Below, piece by piece: positions 26,766-35,728 of a DNA stretch of 64,000 nt (position 1 is the stretch's first letter; every line of letters begins with the position of its first letter). The DNA comes from Rhodococcus sp. IEGM 1379 (lineage in GTDB: Bacteria; Actinomycetota; Actinomycetes; Mycobacteriales; Mycobacteriaceae): assembly GCF_030056815.1 (NCBI RefSeq), contig NZ_JASHKR010000017.1:1-64000 (forward strand), in the 5' to 3' direction. The notes under the pieces were generated by a model. The model was not told where the DNA came from, ran no database searches, and saw only the letters and a program-made list of their open reading frames with translations. Position numbers and translations under genes: made by a program.

Positions 26766-27316
26766 CTCAGGAAACCGTCCGTACTCAACCGGAAGTTGCA
26801 GCCGCGCAACCGAACTCGAGCCGGGTGTCCGCGCCCGCGGTAGTGCTGGCCGTGATCAGCGCAGTCGCCATAGCGCTCGCTGGGGTATCGGCTTGGCTGT
26901 ATTTCGGTCCTGGCGGCGCCCGCGACATCGCGGCGATTGATCAGACCAGAGAAGAAGTAGCACAGGTTTCATCCGACCAGGCCGTCGCGATGTTCCAATA
27001 CGACTACACCAATGTCGACGGTCAGTTGCACTCCGCTGCAGAAGGATTGACCGGCGATTTTCGTGATCAGTTCACCGAGTTGATCGAGTCGGTGATCATT
27101 CCGGGTGCACAGGAGAAGGCGCTGACCGTCCAGGTCGTGGTGCAGGGCGCATCCATTCTCGATGCTGGTCCGGCTACTGCCACGACGATGCTCTTCCTCA
27201 ATCAGATCACCGTGTCGAAGGATGCACCCGAAGCCGTGGCAAGCGGCAGCCGTGTCAAGATAGGTTTGGAGAAGCAGGACGGTCGCTGGCTTGTGAACAG
27301 CGTCCAGCCGTTCTGA
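26762..27316 (+). CDS. mam4B: Mce-associated membrane protein B
   Basis: Second Mce-associated protein, 184 residues, matching the Rv3492c position. One N-terminal membrane helix (about residues 22-45, ending WLYFGPGG) and an extracytoplasmic domain that ends GRWLVNSVQPF, the characteristic close of this NTF2-like family. ATGA overlap with mam4A. It is the last gene of the operon and is followed 14 bases later by a strong bidirectional terminator. Confidence 0.9.
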   Translation: MTQETVRTQPEVAAAQPNSSRVSAPAVVLAVISAVAIALAGVSAWLYFGPGGARDIAAIDQTREEVAQVSSDQAVAMFQYDYTNVDGQLHSAAEGLTGDFRDQFTELIESVIIPGAQEKALTVQVVVQGASILDAGPATATTMLFLNQITVSKDAPEAVASGSRVKIGLEKQDGRWLVNSVQPF

Positions 27317-27330
27317 TCGACATATAAAAG

Positions 27331-27367
27331 AACCCGGCCGAGGTAGTCGCCTCGGCCGGGTTTCTCT
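27331..27367. terminator. Bidirectional terminator between mam4B and otsA
   Basis: Perfect 13-base stem AACCCGGCCGAGG/CCTCGGCCGGGTT with a six-base loop. TTTCTCT follows on the plus strand and CTTTTAT follows on the minus strand, so it can stop both convergent transcripts. Confidence 0.9.
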
Positions 27368-27379
27368 ATGTGTACGAAC

Positions 27380-28927
27380 TCAGTTGTCCTCTTCGAGTTC
27401 GTTGGCCTCGTCCGGTGCGATCAGTGCCGGTCCGGCAGCGCCGCCGTGCGCAAGGGCATCGAGGAACGAGCGGGCCCAGCGGTCCACGTCGTGGGTGAGC
27501 ACCTGACGACGTAGCGCACGCATGTGGCGTCGGCCGTCTTCCTTGGGCTGATTGAGAGCCTTCACCATGGAGTCCTTGACGTCGTCAAGATCATGGGGAT
27601 TGCAGAGGAACGCTTGACGCAGTTCTGCTGCGGCACCGGTGAATTCGCTCAGCAGTAGCGCCCCGCCCAGATCGCTGCGGCAGGCCACGTATTCCTTGGC
27701 AACCAAGTTCATGCCGTCGCGCAGAGGCGTGACGAGCATGAGGTCGGCGGCAACGAAGAATGCGATCAGCTCGTCGCGGTCGACGGGTCGGTGGATGTAG
27801 TGGACGACAGGGCGTCCGACTTCACTGAACTCACCGTTGATGCGGGAGACCATCTGTTCGATGTCACCACGCATCTGGACGTAGCTTTCGACACGCTCAC
27901 GACTGGGAGTCGCCAACTGGATCATGACGGTATCCGCTGGGTCGATCCGGCCATCGATCAAGAGTTCGTGGAGAGCATTCAAGCGGACGTCGATGCCCTT
28001 GGTGTAATCGAGGCGGTCGATACCGAGCATGATGTTCTTGGGGTTGCCGATTTCCTTGCGAATCTGCTTGGCGCGGTCGCGAATTGCCTTGGAGCGTGAC
28101 CGTTCGTCGAGCTTGCCGGAGTCGATGGAGATAGGGAAGGCGCCGACGCGAACCGTGCGGAAACCCACCTGTACGACACCGAGTTTGGAGCGCACGCCGA
28201 CGTTTCCGCGTGAAGTTTGTTGTCCGGCAAGGCGTCTGGCGAGGAACAGGAAGTTCTGGGCGCCGCCGGGGAGGTGGAAGCCGATGAGATCGGCGCCCAG
28301 AAGGCCCTCGATAATCTCGGTGCGCCACGGCATCTGCATGAACAGCTCGACCGGCGGAAACGGAATGTGGAGGAAGAAGCCGATGGTGAGGTCGGGACGC
28401 AGCATTCGCAGCATCTTCGGTACCAGTTGGAGTTGGTAGTCCTGAATCCAGACGGTGGCGCCGTGTGCGGCGGCTTTGGACGTGGCTTCGGCGAAGCGTC
28501 GGTTGATCTCGACGTACGCGTTCCACCACTCGCGGTGATACTCGGGCTTGACGATGACGTCGTGGTACAGCGGCCAGAGCGTGGCGTTGGAGAAGCCCTC
28601 GTAGTACTCGTTGATCTCGGTGGCGCTGAGCGGCACCGGGTAGAGCTCGAGGCCGTCTTCGACGATGGGGTCCATATCGGCGTCGGCAACGCCTGCCCAG
28701 CCCACCCAGGCGCCCTGATTGCTGCGCAGGATCGGTTCCAGTGCAGTCACCAAGCCGCCGGGACTGCGCTTCCACCGGGTAGTGCCGTCGGGGAGTCGCT
28801 CGAGGTCTACGGGCAGGCGGTTCGCAACAACGACGAACTCGGCCTGCCCGGACACGGTCTTCTCCGGGGAAGGTGCACTTACGCTGTCAGAAGGGGTGGG
28901 GCTGGCCGATTCCGGACTGACAGACAC
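27380..28927 (-). CDS. otsA: Trehalose-6-phosphate synthase (GT20)
   Basis: Cytoplasmic glycosyltransferase joining UDP-(or ADP-)glucose and glucose-6-phosphate, 515 residues. Motifs: [12 protein letters not shown] near residue 31, [38 protein letters not shown] (donor-phosphate Arg/Lys), and the C-terminal [19 protein letters not shown]. An acidic extra tail ([10 protein letters not shown]) is present. It follows the mce4 operon as otsA does in M. tuberculosis (Rv3490). No trehalose-phosphatase gene is in the window. Trehalose supports osmoprotection and trehalose-mycolate synthesis. Confidence 0.95.
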   Translation of the reverse strand: MSVSPESASPTPSDSVSAPSPEKTVSGQAEFVVVANRLPVDLERLPDGTTRWKRSPGGLVTALEPILRSNQGAWVGWAGVADADMDPIVEDGLELYPVPLSATEINEYYEGFSNATLWPLYHDVIVKPEYHREWWNAYVEINRRFAEATSKAAAHGATVWIQDYQLQLVPKMLRMLRPDLTIGFFLHIPFPPVELFMQMPWRTEIIEGLLGADLIGFHLPGGAQNFLFLARRLAGQQTSRGNVGVRSKLGVVQVGFRTVRVGAFPISIDSGKLDERSRSKAIRDRAKQIRKEIGNPKNIMLGIDRLDYTKGIDVRLNALHELLIDGRIDPADTVMIQLATPSRERVESYVQMRGDIEQMVSRINGEFSEVGRPVVHYIHRPVDRDELIAFFVAADLMLVTPLRDGMNLVAKEYVACRSDLGGALLLSEFTGAAAELRQAFLCNPHDLDDVKDSMVKALNQPKEDGRRHMRALRRQVLTHDVDRWARSFLDALAHGGAAGPALIAPDEANELEEDN

Positions 28928-28972
28928 GTGGTTCCTTCTCGTTGGGGAATTAGGGAAAGACTCGGTCGAGAC

Positions 28973-29155
28973 TCAGTCGACTTTGCTGACCGGGCTGATG
29001 CCGAGCATCGAGAGCAGCATCCTGCACTCGTCGGCATCCTCCGCGTAGGCAGCGACAACACGCTGCGCCATGCGAGCGGTCTCTTCGGCCACGGTCTCGA
29101 TTTCCTCGTCCGCGATCTCGACTTCGGTTTCGACGGTCGTGTTCTCAGACATCAT
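28973..29155 (-). CDS. Small acidic conserved-type protein
   Basis: Sixty-residue protein starting MMSENTTVETEVEIADEEI, strongly acidic in its first half, with a predicted helix (ETARMAQRVVAAYAEDADECRMLLSML). GAGAGGAAC precedes the paired ATGs at 29155/29152. It lies 45 bases upstream of otsA on the same strand and may share its transcript. I do not recognise the family and see no metal site (single Cys). A role next to trehalose synthesis is only positional. Confidence 0.6.
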   Translation of the reverse strand: MMSENTTVETEVEIADEEIETVAEETARMAQRVVAAYAEDADECRMLLSMLGISPVSKVD

Positions 29156-29308
29156 GTTCCTCTCGGGCTTGCCTGCACGTCGCAGGCAATGGTTCTTACT
29201 TGCGACTCTATGAGAACTGGGCACGTCAACGCTAGTTGCTCATGTATTAGGGTCGACTTACTTGATTCGTCGCTCGACGTTCTGGTTCCTGTCAATGCTT
29301 GGAGTTTC

Positions 29309-31060
29309 ATGAGTTCGACCTCCGCCAGTACCTCCGCCGATGCCGGTGAATCCGACACCGGTAAACACAATGGTGCTGCGATCTTACGACGAGTTCTGGT
29401 GCGCAACCGGGGACCGCTGGCCATCGGCACTGTGCTGGTTTGTGTACATCAACTCGCCGAAACCGCGGTGCCGATCTCGATCGGGGTGATCATCGATCGA
29501 GCAATCGAGACTTCGGACACCACTGCTCTCGTTGTCTCGATCTGCGCGCTCGGCGTGCTGTTTCTGATGCTCACCGCGGCCTGGCGGCTCGGTGCGAGGT
29601 TCATCGTGAAGGCGATGGAGGAGGAGTCGCATCGATTACGGCTCGAAGTCGCCCACCGGATTCTCGATCCGCGAGGCGTGCGAACAGACCTCCGCGCCGG
29701 AGAACTGCTGACTGTGTCGACTTCCGACGCCGAGCACACGTCGTGGATCGCCGATATCGTTCCGCGGGCCGTTGCGGCATCGACCGCTGCGGTGGCGTCG
29801 GCAATCGCCTTGCTGTGGATCGACGTCCCCCTAGGGTTGGCCGTACTGATCGGCACTCCCGTCATCCTGGGTTTGCTGCAACGCGCTGCGCCGTTGATCA
29901 CGTCTCGCGCAAAAGGGCAGCAGGAGTCGATTGCACGCGCGTCGGCGACGGCGACGGATTTGGTGAGCGGATTGCGGCCACTTCGGGGAATCGGTGCGGA
30001 GGCATCCGCGTCGGAGCGGTATCGCAAAGTCAGTCGAGATGCGCTCGCCTCGACGATCGATACAGCGCGGGCAACCTCGATCTACACCGGGTTGTCGACG
30101 ACGATCAGCGCCCTGCTCGCGGTCGCGATCGCGGGTCTTGCAGGCTACTTCGCGTTGCAAGGCCGGATCACCGTCGGCGAGTTGATCACTGTCGTCGGAT
30201 TGGCGCAGTTCTTCATCGAACCGCTCGGACTCCTTGCTTCGCTACCCGGCTATTTTGCGGTGGCCCGGGCGTCGTCGGACCGGTTGGCCTTGGTTCTCGA
30301 TGCCGAACCGATATTGAAGGCGGGCTCGGTGACGGACCTCGATGGTACTGATCTGACGCTCGACGGCATCGAATTTCGCACGCTCGCCGGAGTCGATTTA
30401 CACTGCGCGGCAGGTGAATTGTTGGGAATCGTCGCCTACCAGCCGCAGGACGGCGAAGCGTTGGCTGCAGTACTGTCCGGCCAATTGGCGTCGGACGAGT
30501 ATCGAGGTTCGGTGAGCGTCGGAGGAGTGTCGCTGTCCGACATGGACTTGACGCTTTCCCGGCGCACGGTTCTCGTGGAACCGCATATCTCCGATCTCTT
30601 CGGCGGCACTCTCGCATCCAATCTCGAGGCTGGCGGTGCACCGACGGCAGATTTGGCGAAAGCGTTGTCCGCGTCCGCGGCCGCCGACGTCGTCGACTCG
30701 CATCCCGACGGGCTTGAACTCGAGGTCACCGATCGCGGAGCCAGCTTGTCCGGTGGCCAACGCCAGCGGGTTGCGTTGGCGCGGGCTCTGCTCGCTCGGA
30801 CTCCGGTGATGGTGCTGCACGATCCCACGACGGCAGTGGACGCTGTGACGGAGGCGTCGATCGCCGAGGGAATTGCGCAACTGAGGCACGCACACCCGAA
30901 TGGCGGGCGGAGCACCACGATCCTGATCACCAGCAGTCCGGCATTGTTGGCAGTCACGGATCGGGTGATCGTCGTGGACCGCGGAGTTGTGGCCGCGGTG
31001 GGCACTCACAACGAACTTGCCGCCACCGACGAGAACTACCGAGGAGCGGTGCTGCGATGA
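29309..31060 (+). CDS. ABC exporter half-transporter with degenerate nucleotide site
   Basis: Type IV ABC exporter subunit, 583 residues, with six predicted helices in residues 30-330 and a C-terminal ATPase domain. The ATPase is unusual. Where the Walker A lysine loop should be (about 372-382) the sequence reads GIVAYQPQDGE with no GKS/T. The Walker B end is VLHDPTT, so the catalytic Glu is Pro, and the H-loop His is replaced (ILITSSPA). The LSGGQRQR signature is intact. The next gene has the opposite pattern, so the two must form a heterodimer with one working ATP site. The ATG at 29309 has GGAG in place; the open frame upstream overlaps otsA antisense and is rejected. The substrate is unknown. 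Confidence 0.88.
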   Translation: MSSTSASTSADAGESDTGKHNGAAILRRVLVRNRGPLAIGTVLVCVHQLAETAVPISIGVIIDRAIETSDTTALVVSICALGVLFLMLTAAWRLGARFIVKAMEEESHRLRLEVAHRILDPRGVRTDLRAGELLTVSTSDAEHTSWIADIVPRAVAASTAAVASAIALLWIDVPLGLAVLIGTPVILGLLQRAAPLITSRAKGQQESIARASATATDLVSGLRPLRGIGAEASASERYRKVSRDALASTIDTARATSIYTGLSTTISALLAVAIAGLAGYFALQGRITVGELITVVGLAQFFIEPLGLLASLPGYFAVARASSDRLALVLDAEPILKAGSVTDLDGTDLTLDGIEFRTLAGVDLHCAAGELLGIVAYQPQDGEALAAVLSGQLASDEYRGSVSVGGVSLSDMDLTLSRRTVLVEPHISDLFGGTLASNLEAGGAPTADLAKALSASAAADVVDSHPDGLELEVTDRGASLSGGQRQRVALARALLARTPVMVLHDPTTAVDAVTEASIAEGIAQLRHAHPNGGRSTTILITSSPALLAVTDRVIVVDRGVVAAVGTHNELAATDENYRGAVLR

Positions 31061-32814
31061 CCACAACCGAACGTGAACTGCTCCCGATTGCCAGTGGCAG
31101 TGAAACCTGGCGGTGGTTGCGTTCTGCACTCGCCGAAGACCGAACCGCGGCCGTCCTTGCGGTCGCGGCCTCGACGGTGGCGTCGGCGATGGCACTGATT
31201 CCGCTCTACGTATTCGGTGTACTCGTCGACCGGGTCCGTGAAAACGCGCCGACATCGACCATCGTCGGAGTGGTGATCGTCATTGCCGCGGCCGCAATCG
31301 TCGGCGGAATTTTCACCGGCATCGCGGCATATCTGGTCAAACGCCTCGGTGAGACGATTTTGGCAACGCTGCGTGAGCGGGCAGTCGGCCGTGCACTTCG
31401 ACTTCCGGTGCAGACCGTCGAGAAGGTCGGGACCGGAGACCTGCTGTCTCGGGTCGGCGACGACGTGGCAGTGATAGCGAAGGCTGTCGGCGACGTGATC
31501 CCGAGCCTGGTTTCATCACTTCTGCTCGTGACTCTGAGCATGCTCACCATGCTCGGGATCGACTGGCGGTTGGGGCTGGCCGGACTGGTGGCACTACCGA
31601 TGTACGTCCTCGCTCTGAAGTGGTACCTGCCGCGCTCCGCCCCGATCTACGCGGCTCAGCGAGTGGCGATGGGGACACGGGCGCAGGCTTTGATCAGCAG
31701 CGTGCACGGAATTCGCACTGTCCGGGCGTACGGGCTCGAGAAGGAGCATCTGGGCCGGCTCGACGACGCGTCGGGGAAGGCTCGCGATCTGGCAGTAGGG
31801 GTCTTCGGCTTGTTTACCAGGTTTGCCGGCCGCGGCAATCGAGCAGAATTCGTGGGCTTGTCCACCATCCTCGTCGTGGGATTTCTCCTGGTTCGCAGCG
31901 ACATCGTGACCGTCGGCCAGACAACCACTGCGGCTCTATTGTTTCACCGCTTGTTCAATCCGATCGGCGCTCTGTTGTACACCTTCGACGAAGTGCAGTC
32001 CGCCGGTGCGAGCCTTGCGCGTCTGGTTGGTGTTGTCGAGATTCCGGACACCGATCGCACGTTCGGTACGGGCGCATCGCCCGCCGACGGTTCACTGACA
32101 TTGGTCGACGTCCGTCACAGCTACGACGGCCGTGAAGTACTCCACGGCCTCAGTCTCACCGTGGCCGCCGGGGAGCGGGTGGCTCTGGTCGGTTCGACCG
32201 GCGCCGGCAAGACGACGGTTGCAGCCATCGCAGCCGGTTCGATAATTCCGACCTCGGGGAGTGCGTCGATCGGGGGTGTTCCGCTGTCGAGACTCGACGA
32301 TTTACGACGGCACGTCGCCATCGTCAGCCAGGAGGTTCACGTATTCGCCGGACCGCTGATCGAGGACCTGCGCTTGGCAGCCCCCGACGCTTCGGACGAG
32401 GACATGGCGTCGGCGCTGAAAACCGTCGGCGCGGAGCAATGGGTAGCGGCTCTGAGTGAGGGGATCGAGACCGTCGTCGGTGAAGGCGGCCACGAGATCA
32501 CCGCCGCCCAAGCGCAGCAGTTGGCATTGGCGCGGTTGGTGCTGGTGGACCCAGCCGTCGCGGTGCTGGACGAAGCGACTGCGGAAGCGGGTAGCGCCGG
32601 CGCTCGCGAATTGGAATCAGCGGCAGACGCGGCGACGGCCGGACGAACGACTCTGGTTGTTGCACACCGTCTTACGCAGGCAGCGGCAGCCGATCGTGTG
32701 ATCGTCCTCGAACACGGCCGGATCGTGGAGGAAGGTCCGCACCGCGAACTGGTGTCCGCGGGCGGTCGATATTCACAGTTGTGGGCCGCGTGGGAAGGGC
32801 GCGAGACGCGCTAG
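31057..32814 (+). CDS. ABC exporter half-transporter, catalytic partner
   Basis: Second subunit of the exporter, 585 residues, overlapping the first by ATGA. Six helices, then an ATPase with a normal Walker A (GSTGAGKTT, about residue 378), normal Walker B with catalytic Glu (AVLDEAT, about 503) and H-loop (VVAHRL). The signature motif is lost: it reads HEITAAQAQQ instead of LSGGQ (about 481). Pairing with the upstream subunit puts this Walker A/B against the intact LSGGQ, giving one canonical and one dead site, as in TM287/288-type heterodimeric exporters. A multidrug, lipid or peptide substrate is possible. Confidence 0.9.
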   Translation: MTTTERELLPIASGSETWRWLRSALAEDRTAAVLAVAASTVASAMALIPLYVFGVLVDRVRENAPTSTIVGVVIVIAAAAIVGGIFTGIAAYLVKRLGETILATLRERAVGRALRLPVQTVEKVGTGDLLSRVGDDVAVIAKAVGDVIPSLVSSLLLVTLSMLTMLGIDWRLGLAGLVALPMYVLALKWYLPRSAPIYAAQRVAMGTRAQALISSVHGIRTVRAYGLEKEHLGRLDDASGKARDLAVGVFGLFTRFAGRGNRAEFVGLSTILVVGFLLVRSDIVTVGQTTTAALLFHRLFNPIGALLYTFDEVQSAGASLARLVGVVEIPDTDRTFGTGASPADGSLTLVDVRHSYDGREVLHGLSLTVAAGERVALVGSTGAGKTTVAAIAAGSIIPTSGSASIGGVPLSRLDDLRRHVAIVSQEVHVFAGPLIEDLRLAAPDASDEDMASALKTVGAEQWVAALSEGIETVVGEGGHEITAAQAQQLALARLVLVDPAVAVLDEATAEAGSAGARELESAADAATAGRTTLVVAHRLTQAAAADRVIVLEHGRIVEEGPHRELVSAGGRYSQLWAAWEGRETR

Positions 32815-32895
32815 GGTTGCGGCAAGCGGGCGCGCTTCGGTCAACCCACACCAGCATTGCGAATACGGTTTCAGAATATGAGGAGGAAGGCTGAC

Positions 32896-33699
32896 ATGAC
32901 GGTCGCCACAATCAACGGAATCCCGATCAATTACCAGGTCAAGGGTGATGGGGATCTAGTGGTGCTCATCATGGGTACGGGCAGTCCGGGGCGTGTCTGG
33001 GACCTTCATCAGACCCCGGCACTGGTTGCAGCGGGCTACCGCGTCTGCACCTTCGACAACCGCGGAATCGCGCCTTCCGGTGAGAGCACCGGCGGCATCA
33101 CGATGCCGGACATGGTTGCCGACACCGCGGCACTGATCGAGCATTTGGGCGGTGGACCCGCCTTTGTGATCGGTACGTCGATGGGTGCCCGAGTGGCGCA
33201 GGAACTTACGTTGGCTCGTCCTGATCTGGTGCGCAAAGCGGTTTTCCTCGCGGGCCATGCCCGGATGGATCATTTCCAGCAGACCCTGTCTCAGGGAGAG
33301 CGTGAATTGATGGACAGTGGTGTCGAACTGCCCGCAAAGTATCGTGCGGCCGTGACTGCGGTGATGAATTTGTCGCCCGCCACTCTGGCCGATGAACACG
33401 CTGCCCGCGACTGGATGGATATCTTCGAATTCACCGGAGGTTCAACATCACCCGGTGTTCGAGCGCAGCTCGCGATGGACCGCGCCTTCGATCGTCGCCG
33501 GGATTACCGGGCAATCATGCGGCCGTGCTTGTCGGTTGCCTTCGCCGACGACCGGATGATTCCGCCCTACCTCTCGCGTGAGGTTGCGGACTGCATCGCC
33601 ACTGCGGCATACGAGGAAATCCCGGATACCGGCCACTACGGGTACCTGGAGCGTCCGGATGCGGTGAACAAGGTGTTGATCGACTTCTTGGCTTCGTAA
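32896..33699 (+). CDS. Alpha/beta-fold hydrolase
   Basis: Cytoplasmic alpha/beta hydrolase of 267 residues. The nucleophile elbow is GTSMGARVAQ, the acid is in VAFADDRMIPP and the His in DTGHYGYLERPD; the oxyanion region is IMGTGSPG. The ATG at 32896 is chosen because AGGAGGAAGG lies just upstream; the frame continues upstream only for 13 codons. It stands alone between the ABC exporter and a terminator. The family covers esterases, C-C hydrolases and haloperoxidase-like enzymes, so no substrate is assigned. Confidence 0.87.
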   Translation: MTVATINGIPINYQVKGDGDLVVLIMGTGSPGRVWDLHQTPALVAAGYRVCTFDNRGIAPSGESTGGITMPDMVADTAALIEHLGGGPAFVIGTSMGARVAQELTLARPDLVRKAVFLAGHARMDHFQQTLSQGERELMDSGVELPAKYRAAVTAVMNLSPATLADEHAARDWMDIFEFTGGSTSPGVRAQLAMDRAFDRRRDYRAIMRPCLSVAFADDRMIPPYLSREVADCIATAAYEEIPDTGHYGYLERPDAVNKVLIDFLAS

Positions 33700-33707
33700 G
33701 TTATTGT

Positions 33708-33747
33708 GCCGCAGGGCCGGACCCGTGATTCGGCCCTGCGGCGTTTT
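33708..33747 (+). terminator. Terminator after the alpha/beta hydrolase gene
   Basis: Twelve-base stem GCCGCAGGGCCG/CGGCCCTGCGGC with an eleven-base loop, then GTTTTC, nine bases after the stop. It also faces the convergent CstR-like gene ending at 33758. Confidence 0.85.
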
Positions 33748-33757
33748 CAGTCCAGAT

Positions 33758-34098
<341 letters not shown>

Positions 34099-34101
34099 GG
34101 A

Positions 34102-34494
34102 TCAGAGCGCGTCAATGGCTGCGCGGAGTTTGACGGCCGCATCGGCTGCAACGGACTCCAGGCCCGCGTCACCCGAAACCTGCACCATCAGATCCGGGTT
34201 CATGGCCTCGACGAAAAACGAGTTCTCCGTCTCGGTGTCTTCGCGCACGACGACGTTGCAGGGCAGTAGGAGGCCGATCTGTCGGTCGACTGTTACCGCG
34301 CGGTGCGCGAGGGCCGGATTGCAGGCGCCGAGAATGAGGTACTTCTCCATGTCCTCGCCCAGCTTGGCTTTGAGCGTGGCTTGCATGTCGATTTCAGTGA
34401 GGATGCCGAAACCTTGTTCCGCCAGAGCCTGGCGCGTGCGAGTCACGACGTCGTCGAATGTTCCACTGACCTTGGTGCCGATGGCGATGTTCAT
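34102..34494 (-). CDS. DUF302 family protein
   Basis: DUF302 protein of 130 residues, probably cytoplasmic (no signal peptide). It begins MNIAIGTKVSGTFDDVV and contains LTEIDMQATLKAKLGEDMEKYLILGACNPALAH and GLLLPCNVVVRED, the core of this family, with one Cys in each segment. The ATG at 34494 has AGGAGA just upstream. DUF302 genes are commonly found with CsoR-type repressors and thiol/sulfur or metal stress genes; the function is unknown. It is the first gene after the shared operator. Confidence 0.87.
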   Translation of the reverse strand: MNIAIGTKVSGTFDDVVTRTRQALAEQGFGILTEIDMQATLKAKLGEDMEKYLILGACNPALAHRAVTVDRQIGLLLPCNVVVREDTETENSFFVEAMNPDLMVQVSGDAGLESVAADAAVKLRAAIDAL

Positions 34495-34522
34495 GGGAGT
34501 TCTCCTTTGTCGTCTTCTCTCG

Positions 34523-34544
34523 ATCATACCCCGGGGGGTATGAT
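34523..34544. promoter_or_regulatory. CsoR/CstR-type palindromic operator in divergent promoter
   Basis: A 22-base palindrome running from ATCATACCCC to GGTATGAT, ten of eleven base pairs matching. The ATACCCC...GGGGTAT core is the classic CsoR/CstR operator form. It lies between the DUF302-repressor pair and the methyltransferase gene. On the plus side it overlaps a potential ATG (34540) of the methyltransferase, so repression and autoregulation from one site are likely. Confidence 0.8.
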
Positions 34545-34551
34545 TTGCGCT

Positions 34552-35184
34552 ATGGTGCCGGACGTGAAAGCTCCACCGGCGGAGACTTTAAGGGGCAAGA
34601 AATTGGACGCATCGGATTGGGACGAGCGGTACCGGGCCGTGACGGAGCCGTGGGGAATCGACCCGGCAGGAACCGTCGCCACGCGAGTGGCAGGCTTGAA
34701 ACCCGGATCTGCGATCGACCTGGCTTGTGGCGACGGGCGCCATGCTCGCTGGATGGCCCAGAATGGCTGGTCGGTCACGGGCGTCGACTATTCGTCAGTG
34801 GCGATAGACCTCGCGCGATCGAGTGATGCCGAGAAGAGCGTCGACTGGAGGGTTGGCGACGCGACGTCGTGGAAGCCGGAGAACGAAGTCGATCTGGTCT
34901 TGGTCAGTTTTCTGCACATGCCGCTGGCCGATCTCGTCGACACTCTGGCTCGCGTCGGGGGATGGGTCGCTCCCGGCGGGCGAGTTGTGTACCTCGGCCA
35001 TTCCATCGAGAACTATCACCGCGGTGTGGGCGGTCCGCCGGAACCGGAGATTCTGCCCGCCATTTCCGATCTGGCCCGCGCAGCCGAAGGCTCGCGTGTG
35101 TATGCACTCGAACATGTGGTTCGCCCACAAGACGGTGGGTTGGCAATCGACATTCTGCTCGAATTCGGGCCGTGGCAGGACTGA
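34552..35184 (+). CDS. Class I SAM-dependent methyltransferase
   Basis: Methyltransferase of about 210 residues with the SAM-binding motif AIDLACGDGRHARWMA, followed by VTGVDYSS and DLVLVSFLHMPL. The TehB-like/thiol-methyltransferase group is similar in size. The start is uncertain: ATG 34552 is listed, but ATG 34540 lies inside the palindromic operator and GTGs follow, and no good ribosome site is visible, so a leaderless mRNA is possible. Its divergent pairing with the CstR-like repressor suggests methylation of a reactive sulfur, selenium or tellurium species. That is inference. Confidence 0.82.
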   Translation: MVPDVKAPPAETLRGKKLDASDWDERYRAVTEPWGIDPAGTVATRVAGLKPGSAIDLACGDGRHARWMAQNGWSVTGVDYSSVAIDLARSSDAEKSVDWRVGDATSWKPENEVDLVLVSFLHMPLADLVDTLARVGGWVAPGGRVVYLGHSIENYHRGVGGPPEPEILPAISDLARAAEGSRVYALEHVVRPQDGGLAIDILLEFGPWQD

Positions 35185-35416
35185 GCTAGGGGCCACTGGA
35201 CAGTTTTGGGTGAACTGGTGCCCGATCGGTCCGGTTCCGCGTACCGTAACTCGTGACTACCGATTGGCTGTAACGGACAACGTGACAGGCGGTATCTACT
35301 TGCAGAGTGGAATGAAACGGACACGCGGACTGACACCGTCGATTCGGACCCACCAAAGTGACCGGTGCGCTTGCTAGTCTGAGCGCACAAGAAACGTACG
35401 TAACAAGTGAGGCGAG

Positions 35417-35662
35417 ATGAGCACTAATCCTTTCGATGACGAAGACGGACGCTTCTACGTGTTGGTGAACGACGAGGACCAGCATTCGCTGTGGCCCACG
35501 TTCTCCGAGGTCCCCGCGGGCTGGCGCGTCGTATTCGGCGAAGACAGCCGAGCAGCGTGCCTCGAGTACGTAGAAAAGAACTGGACCGATATGCGTCCGA
35601 AGAGTCTGCGCGAAGCAATGGAAGCAGATCAAGCTGCTGCTGGGCGCACAACGGAGAGCTGA
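35417..35662 (+). CDS. MbtH-like protein (orphan)
   Basis: MbtH-family chaperone/activator of NRPS adenylation domains, 81 residues. The hallmark residues are visible: [25 protein letters not shown], and ENWTDMRP-type ending ([11 protein letters not shown]). GAGGCGAG precedes the ATG. No NRPS gene lies in the window and the gene has its own strong terminator, so it is a monocistronic orphan that would act in trans on siderophore or other NRPSs elsewhere. Confidence 0.93.
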   Translation: MSTNPFDDEDGRFYVLVNDEDQHSLWPTFSEVPAGWRVVFGEDSRAACLEYVEKNWTDMRPKSLREAMEADQAAAGRTTES

Positions 35663-35680
35663 CCGCTCCACACAACGATC

Positions 35681-35714
35681 GAAGAGCTGGGCACCTACGG
35701 GTGCCCAGCTCTTC
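35681..35714. terminator. Bidirectional terminator after mbtH-like gene
   Basis: Fifteen-base perfect stem GAAGAGCTGGGCACC/GGTGCCCAGCTCTTC with a four-base loop, between convergent genes ending at 35662 and 35729. Confidence 0.88.
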
Positions 35715-35728
35715 GTGTCTTACCGAGA

